Below are positions 1 to 7,758 of a stretch of 64,000 nucleotides of DNA, one piece after another. The notes beneath the pieces were generated by a model. It searched no databases. It saw only the letters and a list, made by a program, of their open reading frames with translations, and had not been told where the DNA came from. Source of the stretch: Bradyrhizobium erythrophlei (GTDB lineage: Bacteria; Pseudomonadota; Alphaproteobacteria; Rhizobiales; Xanthobacteraceae); the NCBI GenBank assembly GCA_900129675.1, contig FSRD01000001.1, positions 2,035,501 through 2,099,500 of the forward strand. The letters run 5' to 3'. A program made the translations under genes and the position numbers. How positions within the stretch are numbered: the first letter of the stretch is position 1; each line of letters opens with the position of its first letter.

Positions 1-1
1 G

Positions 2-107
2 GTAGCCGATTGACTGGAGGTGGGCAACGGCCTTGCGGGACGTCAGGGGCGAGGAGAAAGGCCACAAAAGGCAAAGGTCACAGGTTTGAATCGTGTCGGG
101 CGCGCCA
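2..107 (+). other. Degenerate tRNA-Arg-like 3' end (repeat copy 1)
   Basis: The last part reads like the 3' end of a tRNA gene: a T-arm with a TTTGAAT loop, CGTGT at 92-96, acceptor strand CGGGCGC at 97-103, a discriminator G and an encoded CCA at 105-107. The acceptor strand would pair with GCGCCCG, the usual 5' end of some rhizobial tRNA-Arg genes, but no such 5' end lies upstream and the T-stem is mismatched, so it is not a working tRNA. The whole stretch aligns without large gaps to 6391-6496 in the same orientation. A relic or attachment-site remnant is inferred. From 108 to 319 I see no gene. Confidence 0.5.
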
Positions 108-319
108 CTTGCCTTTGAGACTCACTGCAGCGGACGCCTTCGCGGAAGGGAGTTGCATTGAGCGACTTCGCCGTCGCGACCCCGGAAGCGCCATCGTGAG
201 CTTTGGTTGGTCGAAGATCCGGCATGAAGCGTCTACGATCCGTCGCCCGCGAGGGGATGACCAGACGGATCGAGCTACCTTGCGTGCAACGGCGCCAGAA
301 GCGCCAGTCGCATTCCGGA

Positions 320-550
320 TCAATCGTGCCCGATCATGTCGCGCAGCTCCGGCGGGATGACGGGAGCGAGCTGCTCGGTCTCGGCCGAGACGACGACGGT
401 TCTGACTGCGACAGGCGTCTCCGCACGCGAGACGCTCAAGTGTTGCGCTGCCACCGCGACGTCGAGCAGGGCGACGATCATGGCGGCCGCTATCAGGCCC
501 TGGTTGGCCCCGGCAAAGATGGCGTCGAGCACTGATGTCAATCGTTTCAT
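320..550 (-). CDS. Small membrane-anchored protein coupled to the TauE gene
   Basis: This 76-aa product starts with a basic residue followed by a hydrophobic stretch (about residues 10-36, rich in Ala/Ile/Leu), then a polar tail ending in PELRDMIGHD. Its ATG overlaps the TGA of the upstream TauE/SafE gene as ATGA, a layout that favours translational coupling, which is the main reason to call it real. I do not recognise the family. It may be a single-pass membrane or secreted accessory of the permease; that role is inferred from position only. Confidence 0.55.
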   Translation of the reverse strand: MKRLTSVLDAIFAGANQGLIAAAMIVALLDVAVAAQHLSVSRAETPVAVRTVVVSAETEQLAPVIPPELRDMIGHD

Positions 551-1302
551 GTCAATCCCCGCAGCAAGAGTTCGCCCCCCAGCACCAGCAGGCCGGCGAA
601 GAAGCCAAGTCGGAAGGTCTCGGGCCGCACCCGTGCGCGGAGCCAACCGCCCAGCACCATGCCGGCGAGCGCCGGCACGAGCGCAAGCAACGAGGCACCC
701 ATGGCTCCCATGTGCAGTGCGCCGTGCCAGGCAAGGCCAGCGGCGAGCGCCAGTGTGGAAATGGTGAAGGACAGGCCGAGCGCCTGAACGAGGTCGTCTC
801 GTTCCAGCGCGAGCGAGCCGAGATAAGGGACGGCAGGGACAACGAAGACGCCTGTCGCTCCGGTGACCAGTCCGGTCACTACACCCGCCAGGGGACCGGC
901 CCAGGGCTCGGCCGCTGCCGGCACTCGCAGGCGCGGCTTGCGGAGTCCGACGCCGCCGTAGAGCGCGAGAGCGCCGCCGAGTGCGGCAGTCGTCGCGTGC
1001 CCTGCCGTGCCGGCCGTGCCGGCGATCAGTCCCGACCCTGCGAGCGTGCCGACAACGACACCAAGCATCATGCCCCAGAGGCGGCGCAGCAGAGCGCCGA
1101 AGCGGGGTCCGGTGAAGAGCTGCCAGAGATTCGTCGCAAGTGAAGGCACAAGCAGCAGCGCCGCCGCCTGGACCGGCGACATCGCCAGGCCAAGGAGGCC
1201 CATGGAGACGGTCGGCAGGCCGAGACCCGTGACGCCTTTCACCAGCCCTGCCAGAATAAAGGTGCCGGTGATGAGCACGATATGGGGGAGGAGATCGGTC
1301 AT
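547..1302 (-). CDS. Sulfite exporter TauE/SafE family permease
   Basis: An integral membrane protein with about seven to eight hydrophobic segments and the N-terminal signature of the TauE/SafE family (GLVKGVTGLGLPTVSMG near the first helix), repeated in weaker form in the second half (GLVTGATGVFVVPAVPYLG). Family members move organosulfur anions or other small anions across the inner membrane; the substrate here is unknown. The ATG at 1302 gives a typical family N-terminus; a GTG at 1335 would add 11 residues. It is divergent from a LysR-type gene, a common arrangement in which the regulator controls the permease, and a 76-aa gene overlaps its stop codon. Confidence 0.85.
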   Translation of the reverse strand: MTDLLPHIVLITGTFILAGLVKGVTGLGLPTVSMGLLGLAMSPVQAAALLLVPSLATNLWQLFTGPRFGALLRRLWGMMLGVVVGTLAGSGLIAGTAGTAGHATTAALGGALALYGGVGLRKPRLRVPAAAEPWAGPLAGVVTGLVTGATGVFVVPAVPYLGSLALERDDLVQALGLSFTISTLALAAGLAWHGALHMGAMGASLLALVPALAGMVLGGWLRARVRPETFRLGFFAGLLVLGGELLLRGLT

Positions 1303-1397
1303 GAACGCAATCTGGTCCCGGACCCACTCTCTCACAATGCGGGAGTTGTTTAGCCTGCCTCAGTCGGAGACGAAGGCAATTCGCCCGGAGGGCCGCT
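1303..1397. promoter_or_regulatory. Divergent promoter region between TauE and LysR genes
   Basis: This short gap separates divergently transcribed permease and LysR genes, so both promoters and the regulator's binding site are expected here. LysR boxes often follow T-N11-A; I did not pick out a convincing single site by eye. The call rests on gene layout. Confidence 0.4.
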
Positions 1398-2282
1398 ATG
1401 CACTTTGATCTAGTCGACTTGCGCCTGTTCCTCCATGTGGCCGAGGCGGGAAGCATCACGGCGGGTGCCGAACACGCCGGCCTTTCCCTGGCGTCGGCGA
1501 GCGCGCGGGTGCGGGGCATGGAAGAGCAGGCCGGCGCGTCGCTGCTGGAGCGCGGCCACCGCGGCGTCGAGCTGACGCCGGCGGGTCGGACGCTGTTACA
1601 TCACGCGCGGCTGGTGACAGGTCAGATGGAGCGGATGCGAGGCGAGCTTGGCGAGTACGCCCGCGGGCTCAAAGGACACGTGCGGTTGCTCGCCAACACC
1701 GCGGCCGCGGCCGAATTCCTGCCCGAAATGCTCGCGGCCTTCCTCGCCGCGAACCCGAGCGTGGACGTGGACCTCGACGAGCGGCCGAGCCCCGAGGTCG
1801 CGCGCGCCGTCGCTGAAGGGCTGGCGGAAATCGGTATCGCAGCCGACCACGCCGACTTCTCGGGTCTCGTGGCCATGCCCTTCCGCACCGACCGGCTCAT
1901 GCTGGTTGTGCCCCGCGGACACAAGCTCGCCAACCGGGGACGAGTCGCCTTCGTCGAGGCGTTAGGCAGTGAGTTCGTGGGCCTCTCAGGCGACAGCGCG
2001 CTCGGCGGGCATTTGGAGGAGCATGCCGCGCGGACGGGCGCGCTGGTCCGAACGCGCATACGGGTGCGCGGGCTGGATGCAGCCTGCCGCATGGTCGCGC
2101 TTGGCGCCGGCGTCGCCGTGATCCCCGAAGCTGCGGCGCGGCGGTGGACGGGAGAGGGAGCGCTCTCCCTCGTCCAGCTGGAGGACCCCTGGGCCGAACG
2201 CCGTCTGATGGTGATCGTGCAGCGGCTCGACACGCTGCCGTCCCATGCGCGGCGTCTCGCGGAGCACCTTGCGGCAGCATGA
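1398..2282 (+). CDS. LysR-family transcriptional regulator
   Basis: A 294-aa protein with an N-terminal winged helix-turn-helix (LVDLRLFLHVAEAGSITAGA at residues 5-24, then helix 3 with SARVRGMEE) and a C-terminal periplasmic-binding-like effector domain from about residue 90. Length and order match the LysR family. A GGAGGG ribosome site precedes the ATG. It probably controls the divergent TauE/SafE permease; the co-inducer is unknown. Confidence 0.9.
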   Translation: MHFDLVDLRLFLHVAEAGSITAGAEHAGLSLASASARVRGMEEQAGASLLERGHRGVELTPAGRTLLHHARLVTGQMERMRGELGEYARGLKGHVRLLANTAAAAEFLPEMLAAFLAANPSVDVDLDERPSPEVARAVAEGLAEIGIAADHADFSGLVAMPFRTDRLMLVVPRGHKLANRGRVAFVEALGSEFVGLSGDSALGGHLEEHAARTGALVRTRIRVRGLDAACRMVALGAGVAVIPEAAARRWTGEGALSLVQLEDPWAERRLMVIVQRLDTLPSHARRLAEHLAAA

Positions 2283-2483
2283 TGGAGTCCAACGATGGGG
2301 GGTGATGCCGGCGCAAGGTGAACCTCGTGCGCACGTCGCGCGACGTTAGTCCGTCATAGCGCCACGGCGAAGCAATAGTGCCCATCTTCATCGGCCGTGG
2401 CGCGCCATTCTCCTTACGCTACGGCAGGCTGCAGCGCCCATAGACCGTCGATCCAGCACCTCTGAACCCTACGCGCGGACGCC

Positions 2484-2850
2484 ATGGCATATGAGATTCA
2501 CGCCGTGCGTCGCGCTCCTGAAGGTCAAATCCGGCCAATCCCACTTTCCGAGTGGCATGCAGTCGTACAGCAGACTCAAAATGTACGCATGGCTGAAGGA
2601 GACTTCGAGATAGCCAACCCGAGCACCGGTGAAATAATCAAGGTTCGCAACACCGGCGGCGGCGCTGAGGTTTGCTTCGAAACGAATAAATGGCTGCGTG
2701 TGTTTCGCTGGTCACCTTACGGTCGATTCTCGTTCGGGGTACCCCCGCGATTTTGATCTGCCCATCTCCGGTATCCGGTACCTTTCCAGGGAACTTGCTC
2801 TCGCCCTGGGAGCATCAGTTGTCGGAGATGAAGGGGAGATTTACGACCGA
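2484..2850 (+). pseudogene. Small conserved protein gene broken by a frameshift
   Basis: The first frame gives 90 aa (starts MAYEIHAVRRAPEG, ends GVPPRF). Around 2735-2745 the coding sense moves to the next frame, which continues GYPRDFDLPISGIRYLS and a segment ending VGDEGEIYD. From memory this joined order (N-terminal half, 'WSPYGRFSF', then an Arg-rich helix and GDEGE-YD end) is a small uncharacterised family of about 120 aa. One extra base or two lost bases would explain the shift. The second frame has no stop before the downstream phasin gene, so the old 3' end cannot be fixed. It could instead be a real 90-aa protein. Confidence 0.5.
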
Positions 2851-3012
2851 TCGCCGGGCCCGTACTTCAGCGACCGCGGTTCAGAGTTCCAGTCACCACA
2901 TCAACGCCGCGTAAGCAGCAAACCAGAACCGCGATTTGATCGCAAACATGGCGGAGTTTTGGCGTTTGGTTTGATTCGGAAACAGCGGAGTTCAACACAG
3001 GGGAGTTCAACA

Positions 3013-3564
3013 ATGTCGACTAGACCCCAGGACAAATCGACCGGGAAGCCCCGCCAGCGTAGCCGGAAGGCGGACCAGCGGAGCCAGAAACCTGATCAAC
3101 AGCAGAGCGCGAAGCTCGACCAGCGGGATGAAGATCAAATCGGCACGATGGTCGTGTCAGCTGACGCCCCCACGAACCACGCGGCCGCGCCGGCGGAGCT
3201 CCCCTCAAGCGGGGCAACGCCGACGGATGTGCCCCTAATCGGCGAAATCATGCCGATGGAGGCCCCCTCAATCGTCGCAGTTGCGCCGACGGACAACCGT
3301 CCAATCATCATTCAAACGATCGCGAATACCTACCGGGATTACACCAGGAAGGCGTTCCAGGAGACCAGCTCCTTTGTCGAGAAGCTCATGGGCGTGCGGT
3401 CGTTCGACAAGGCGATCGAGGTTCAGACCGAATTCGCAAGGCAGGCTTATGCGGACTTTGTCGCTGTGTCGCAGAATATTTGTGAACTCTACAGCGAACT
3501 TGCGATGCAGTTCTTCAAGCCATGGGAAAGCTTCGCGGCCAAGGCGACCCAAGCCGGGCGCTAG
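3013..3564 (+). CDS. Phasin-family PHA granule-associated protein
   Basis: A 183-aa product. Residues 1-100 are low-complexity and rich in Lys/Arg/Gln and then Pro/Ala/Thr; residues 105-183 form the helical phasin domain (FQETSSFVEKLMGVRSFDKA, then EVQTEFARQAYADFV). Phasins coat polyhydroxyalkanoate granules and steer their size and number. The frame is open far upstream, but a GGGGAG site at 3000-3005 marks the ATG at 3013. Two depolymerase-type genes lie elsewhere in the window. The basic N-terminal tail is longer than in most phasins and could bind DNA or the granule surface; that is a guess. Confidence 0.8.
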   Translation: MSTRPQDKSTGKPRQRSRKADQRSQKPDQQQSAKLDQRDEDQIGTMVVSADAPTNHAAAPAELPSSGATPTDVPLIGEIMPMEAPSIVAVAPTDNRPIIIQTIANTYRDYTRKAFQETSSFVEKLMGVRSFDKAIEVQTEFARQAYADFVAVSQNICELYSELAMQFFKPWESFAAKATQAGR

Positions 3565-3699
3565 ATCTCGCTCTGGCACGCGAAGCAAATAGCTGCCTTG
3601 GTGCAGGCCGTGTGAAAGCACGGGCTCCGGCTTCTCAGGTGCCGTTTTTGCGCCCGACGCGGGCGGCTTGAAAGCATCAGAACTCCGATCGAGCCGCAG

Positions 3700-3753
3700 G
3701 CGCTCGCAGCTCAGCTGGATTGAGCATCGGATTTCGATTCCGAGGGGCGGGAG
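3700..3753 (+). other. tRNA-Arg(TCG) relic lacking the T-arm
   Basis: The stretch matches the first two thirds of a tRNA-Arg gene. It has a 5' acceptor-like GCGCTCG (3700-3706), a D-arm with stem GCTC/GAGC (3709-3712, 3722-3725), and a perfect anticodon stem TCGGA/TCCGA (3727-3731, 3739-3743) around loop TTTCGAT, anticodon TCG at 3734-3736. After the variable region (about 3753) the sequence no longer gives a T-arm or 3' acceptor. It is therefore a truncated gene, consistent with past integration or excision at a tRNA locus. Confidence 0.6.
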
Positions 3754-3817
3754 AAGCTCGCCCAAGCGAGGGTGGCGCAGGTGGTTGGCAGGAAACCTGT
3801 GAGCCCCCGCCCGGCGC

Positions 3818-4102
3818 CTAGCCCGCGGCGTCCTTGATGGCGGTTTCGAAGCTCTTTGCGTCGAAGGCCGGCATACTTTGAATCCGCCCGAGACCCTGGG
3901 TCGCGTACCAGACGGAGAACGCGAGCATCGCCTCCGGATTTGGGGCATCGACGATGTCCACGAAATCGTAGTAGCCCTGCGTGTAGTGGATCGACTCGAT
4001 CTTGATGCCCAACTTGTCGAGCTTTGCCTTGGCCTTGCCGATCCGCTCCGATTGCTTGTTTGCCCACTCCGGGCTCAGATTACCAAGCATCACATATTTC
4101 AT
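3818..4102 (-). CDS. GYD-domain protein
   Basis: A 94-aa protein with the GYD-domain pattern: a beta-strand start (MKYVMLGNLS), QGYYDFVDIVDAPN in the middle and a SMPAFDAKSFETAI tail. The fold is a ferredoxin-like dimer; no enzymatic role is established. A GGAGGT ribosome site ten bases ahead selects the ATG at 4102 over an in-frame ATG at 4114. It stands alone, convergent with the phasin gene. Confidence 0.85.
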   Translation of the reverse strand: MKYVMLGNLSPEWANKQSERIGKAKAKLDKLGIKIESIHYTQGYYDFVDIVDAPNPEAMLAFSVWYATQGLGRIQSMPAFDAKSFETAIKDAAG

Positions 4103-4468
4103 GGTTACCTCCACATGGTGAGGATCATTTTGCGCGAAGGACCATGCAATTATACGCCTTCCGGCGACCCGCGCCCATGCTGGTGGCTGGACCGGAACAC
4201 GCAGCCATCGCTCGCGCTAGAGCCCCGGCACCCCCGGCACACGCTTTTCCGGCGCGCCGCGGCCGATGAAGATCGGCACGCAGCCCTGTGAGGACAAGAC
4301 GGGCGATTAGACGGTGGCGCCTCAGAGGCGGCAGGGTGTTTCGCGGGTCATGTTGCAGCGCTTCCATAAGATGCATCGCAACGGCGGGCTTGCGCACCGC
4401 CCCTTTACCGCTCGCAGGGAGGGCCGCCCGGCGCTAACATCGGGCGGCACAATCGAACTGGATGGCCA
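4103..4468. other. Intergenic stretch with no gene seen
   Basis: I see no convincing ORF, RNA gene or clear hairpin with a T-run. It should hold the promoters of the divergent GYD gene and of the cNMP-binding patatin gene at 4469. Confidence 0.4.
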
Positions 4469-6367
4469 ATGAGCGGAGCGAGCGCGACATTTGCCTGGGG
4501 TAACGTGTCGGAGGACTTCGCTCTGTTCAGAACGCTCAGTTCGGAACAGCGGCTGAGGGCGCTCAACGCAATGGTCCGCCGCGATCTCGTGCGCGGGCAA
4601 ATGCTCGTTGCACAAGGCGGCCCCTCCGACTCATTATTTATGGTGCTGCATGGTGCGCTCGCGGTGCGCAGACACGGCGACCTCGAACCTATCGCCGAGC
4701 TGCGCGCCGGCGAAATAGTCGGTGAAATCGGCTTCTTCGCAAATGTTCCGCGCACCGCCGATGTGATCGCCATCCGCGACACCAGCGTGCTTGCGCTGAC
4801 GCGCGCAGCCTACCAGGAGCTTGCCAGGGACGCCCCGGCCATCGTCGAGGCGCTGCTTGCGGCCCTCGCGCGCCGTTTCGCCAAGGAGACCGCGCGCCTC
4901 ACGCCGCTTCGCGCCTCGCCGAAGGCGCGAACGGTGGCGCTGATCGACGGTGGACGCGAGCCGGTGCCAGGCGCCTTTGATCGTCGAATGCGTGACGGGC
5001 TCGCCGCTATCGATGCCGAGATCGTCGATCCCGTTCGTGTCAACGCCATGTTTCCTGGGCGAGCGTTGGACGCGCCGGAGGTCGCTGACTGGCTTAACAG
5101 ACTCGAGCACACCGCGCCGCTGGTGGTTTACCTCGGAGGTCGCGAATCGTCGGCATGGGCGAGCAAGGCTATCCGCCAGGCCGACATGGTTGTGTTCGCG
5201 TGCCGTGGAGAGGCGCCCGCGGGAGGCTTGACGGACGTCGAAGCTTTCGCGTGCGAGGTTCATCCGATGTCGGCGCGCCGCCTCGTTCGCGTTCATGACC
5301 GACGGAGCAGTCAAGTCAGTGGCACCGCGGCCTGGCTTGCCCGGCTGCCCTCCTTCATGCACCACCATGTTGCGCTGGAAGATCAGGTTGATATCGACAG
5401 TCTGATTCGTTTTCTGTCCGGCCGCGCGATTGGATTCGTGGCCGCCGGCGGCGGTAGCTTTGGAACCGCACATGTCGGTATCTACAAAGCCTTTCGTGAG
5501 CTCGGCGTGATGTTCGATATCTTTGTCGGCACCAGTGTCGGCTCGGCCATGGTGGCGGGATTTGCCAAGAATTTCGAGGCCGAGGATCTTGAGCGCGGCA
5601 CACACGAGATATTCGTCAAAAGTCGCAGCTTCCGGCGGCCAACCTGGCCGCGCTACGCCCTGCTGGATCACAAGGCTTTCGATCGTGCACTCGCCGATCA
5701 ATACCGCCGCGACTGCCGGATCGAGGATTGCTGGCGGCCTTTCGCGGCGGTCGCAACCAATCTTTCGACCCACAGTCTCGAATTGATCCGGTCCGGACCG
5801 CTGTGGCAGGCGGTGCGTGCATCGAGTGCCATTCCAGGACTATTGCCGCCGTTCTATACGGCAGAAGGCGCGATGCTTGTCGATGGATGCCTGATCGATA
5901 ATGTGCCGCTGGCGCCGATGCATCAACTAAAGAGCGGTCCCAATCTGGTCGTGCATTTCGGCGAGCCGGCGGCCGAGATGTTCGACGTCGCGTATGAGGC
6001 GCTGCCTGGACGGATCGAGCTCTTTGCGGCAATGCTGATGCCGTTCCGCAAGAAGCTGCTTCCCGCCGCACCGAGTGCGGTCAACGTGCTGTGGCGAAGT
6101 CTCGTGGCGCATCAGCGTTACGATACTCTGCCGACCGCGCCGCTCGATTTGGTCATGCGGCCACCCTGTCCGCCCGGGATCGACGTGACGGATTTCGACC
6201 GCCATACGGAGATTTTTGACGCGTCTTACCTGTGGGCTCGACAGGCTATCGCTGCGCTGGAGGCAGAGGGCAACGCGGCAGTCGCCGCCATCCTCGCCGC
6301 CGGCAAGCCGGCCACAGAACGACCTCGCCATCTCGTCGAATTCGCCGGCAGCGCCCTATCCAGCTGA
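4469..6367 (+). CDS. Cyclic-nucleotide-binding patatin-like phospholipase
   Basis: A 632-aa protein with an N-terminal cNMP-binding fold (about residues 18-140; GEIVGEIGFF phosphate-cassette-like loop), a linker domain with a Rossmann-like look (residues 150-300), and a C-terminal patatin domain. The catalytic serine is Ser356 in GTSVGS and the partner aspartate is Asp472 in VDGCLID, where most relatives have DGG or DGA. The oxyanion loop is GGGSFGTAH (328-336). The architecture is that of NTE/RssA-type lysophospholipases, which hydrolyse membrane lysolipids at the inner membrane. It stands alone between tRNA-like relics. Confidence 0.88.
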   Translation: MSGASATFAWGNVSEDFALFRTLSSEQRLRALNAMVRRDLVRGQMLVAQGGPSDSLFMVLHGALAVRRHGDLEPIAELRAGEIVGEIGFFANVPRTADVIAIRDTSVLALTRAAYQELARDAPAIVEALLAALARRFAKETARLTPLRASPKARTVALIDGGREPVPGAFDRRMRDGLAAIDAEIVDPVRVNAMFPGRALDAPEVADWLNRLEHTAPLVVYLGGRESSAWASKAIRQADMVVFACRGEAPAGGLTDVEAFACEVHPMSARRLVRVHDRRSSQVSGTAAWLARLPSFMHHHVALEDQVDIDSLIRFLSGRAIGFVAAGGGSFGTAHVGIYKAFRELGVMFDIFVGTSVGSAMVAGFAKNFEAEDLERGTHEIFVKSRSFRRPTWPRYALLDHKAFDRALADQYRRDCRIEDCWRPFAAVATNLSTHSLELIRSGPLWQAVRASSAIPGLLPPFYTAEGAMLVDGCLIDNVPLAPMHQLKSGPNLVVHFGEPAAEMFDVAYEALPGRIELFAAMLMPFRKKLLPAAPSAVNVLWRSLVAHQRYDTLPTAPLDLVMRPPCPPGIDVTDFDRHTEIFDASYLWARQAIAALEAEGNAAVAAILAAGKPATERPRHLVEFAGSALSS

Positions 6368-6390
6368 GCTTCGGGTGCGCAGGGGGCCAT

Positions 6391-6496
6391 GTAGCCGATC
6401 GGCCTGATGCGGCAACCGCCTGGCGGGGGGGCTGGTTGGGGGTGGAGCAAGGCCCGAAAGGCATGGGTCAGACGTTCGAATCGTGTCGGGTGCGCC
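6391..6496 (+). other. Degenerate tRNA-Arg-like 3' end (repeat copy 2)
   Basis: This is the partner of 2-107: both begin GTAGCCGAT, share blocks throughout, and end with a T-loop (here a canonical TTCGAAT), CGTGT and acceptor strand CGGGTGC at 6487-6493. The terminal A of CCA is replaced by G. It lies immediately left of the AT-rich defence-like insert, the place where an integrase att site would be expected. No integrase gene is visible. A non-functional tRNA relic or att remnant is inferred. Confidence 0.5.
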
Positions 6497-6503
6497 GGGA
6501 AAT

Positions 6504-6571
6504 CATAAGGGGCGAGCGTGCCGCGACATTGGCGGACCAAATCGCCACTCCATAGCGATTTGCCCCTTATG
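6504..6571. repeat. Nested inverted repeats at the island's left edge
   Basis: An outer perfect 10-bp repeat, CATAAGGGGC (6504-6513) and GCCCCTTATG (6562-6571), encloses a hairpin CAAATCGC (6538-6545) / GCGATTTG (6555-6562) with a 9-nt loop. It sits directly after the tRNA-like 3' end. There is no T-run, so a Rho-independent terminator is unlikely. A recombinase-binding or transposon-end site is possible. Confidence 0.45.
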
Positions 6572-6734
6572 CTGTGACTGAAGCTAGATTTTCAAAACAA
6601 ATGGGGCTCTTCAGAGGACCGGTAAGCCGTCGTCAGATACCGCCTTCTTGGCGGTACCAAAAAGGCGAGGCTCCCTACGTAATGGCCGGGAAAAAGAAGG
6701 CTTGTTGCCCGCAACGCCCTTTAGCCGGCGATTT

Positions 6735-6753
6735 CGTTCCCGGTCCGGGAACG
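6735..6753. repeat. Perfect 9-bp palindrome downstream of the PRTase ORF
   Basis: CGTTCCCGG and CCGGGAACG face each other around a single T, just past the stop codon of the leftward PRTase-like ORF. It could form a hairpin that stabilises or ends the transcript, but it lacks a T-run. An operator or insertion target is an alternative. From 6574 to 6734 I see no gene; a weaker hairpin (TACCGCC/GGCGGTA) lies near 6643-6661. Confidence 0.4.
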
Positions 6754-6765
6754 ATGTACGATCAG

Positions 6766-7758
6766 TTAGTTTGTGACTCGCGGGAAAAGCGGCTCCCAGC
6801 GGTGTTGGCTGCTTGTTCGCGACCGCGAATGTAGGATGGGCAAAGAATTGTTCGGAACGGTAGTCGGGAAGACGACAAGCAGCCCCATTCCCCCATAACC
6901 GAGCGGGCTACGTGGATAGATTCGGACACCAAGATCGTTACATAACGCCCGAGCCCGCGCTTCTTCTTCGCTCGAACGCCAAACGGTGGCGTTGTCTGGA
7001 AAAGCAAACGCTTCGGGAGGCAATATTTCGCAACTACGAAAATCAATGTCGACTTCGTCAATCTCTCCAATCCTGGCCAATATCTTGGACTGCGCGGCCT
7101 CCGTCGCAACCAGCGTCAGCACCCTCACTTTCACACCTGAAAGTAGGCTTCTAAATTCATCCAGAAACGAACAAATGTTCGACGCTAGAGACTTTCCCGT
7201 TGCGGCAATGTCGTCGATAATAACAACGGCCGCGGGACTTTGGTTAATTTCAACATGCTTGCGAAATTGGTCCCCAAAGGCGGCTCGCGATAACACACAG
7301 TCTGCTGAGATACGATTCTCCTCAGCGTAGTTGGAAGCGTGGCTAGCGCCACTTTTTCCTTCTCCATCGATATAAGTAACGACCACGTCTTTACGGCGCT
7401 CGCCACGCCTTCGTGTAACAAACTCTGGTAGACTCGGTCTCAAGATAGAATGTGCGGCCCGAAGTCGCTCGCGAATATGTGCTTCGCTAAACACCTTTGT
7501 CCTTTTGAGCAATTCAAAAAGGATGCGTTGATCTCGGACACTATCGGTCTGTTGATACCAAGACCGAATCTCATCGGTCCCAATGTGCCTGCCTCTATAA
7601 GTCGTCCATTGTTGAGATAGCGCTGCAACTTCCTCGGATTTGACCAAGGCTTCGTTTTCTTGAGCTAGGATGTCGTTTGCGAGCTCTTCATTGAGGGCAT
7701 CAGCGAATAGTTGGCTCACTCCGACGTCTACCAACCAAAGTCGGAATATGGGCAACAT
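6766..7758 (-). CDS. Phosphoribosyltransferase-like domain, C-terminal part of a broken ATPase-PRTase fusion
   Basis: A 330-aa ORF. Residues 181-190 (IDDIAATGKS) match the PRPP-binding loop of type I phosphoribosyltransferases, and residues 286-304 (LGYGGMGLLVVFPTTVPNN) match the conserved end of the PRTase-like domains found in bacterial conflict systems (PRTase-CE type, from memory). Its ATG (7756-7758) exists only because of the inversion junction: codons 2 onward (LPIFRLWLVDVG) continue in frame from ...VFEFG at the far side of the inverted block. I therefore read it as the C-terminal third of the 1071-aa ancestral protein. Whether it is still translated is unknown. Codon and base use are AT-richer than in the neighbours. 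Confidence 0.75.
   Translation of the reverse strand: MLPIFRLWLVDVGVSQLFADALNEELANDILAQENEALVKSEEVAALSQQWTTYRGRHIGTDEIRSWYQQTDSVRDQRILFELLKRTKVFSEAHIRERLRAAHSILRPSLPEFVTRRRGERRKDVVVTYIDGEGKSGASHASNYAEENRISADCVLSRAAFGDQFRKHVEINQSPAAVVIIDDIAATGKSLASNICSFLDEFRSLLSGVKVRVLTLVATEAAQSKILARIGEIDEVDIDFRSCEILPPEAFAFPDNATVWRSSEEEARARALCNDLGVRIYPRSPLGYGGMGLLVVFPTTVPNNSLPILHSRSRTSSQHRWEPLFPRVTN

Noticed and set aside
6574..6834. 86-aa + strand ORF at the island's left edge
   Set aside because: It runs across hairpins and antisense to the PRTase end, has no ribosome site and no recognisable domain.
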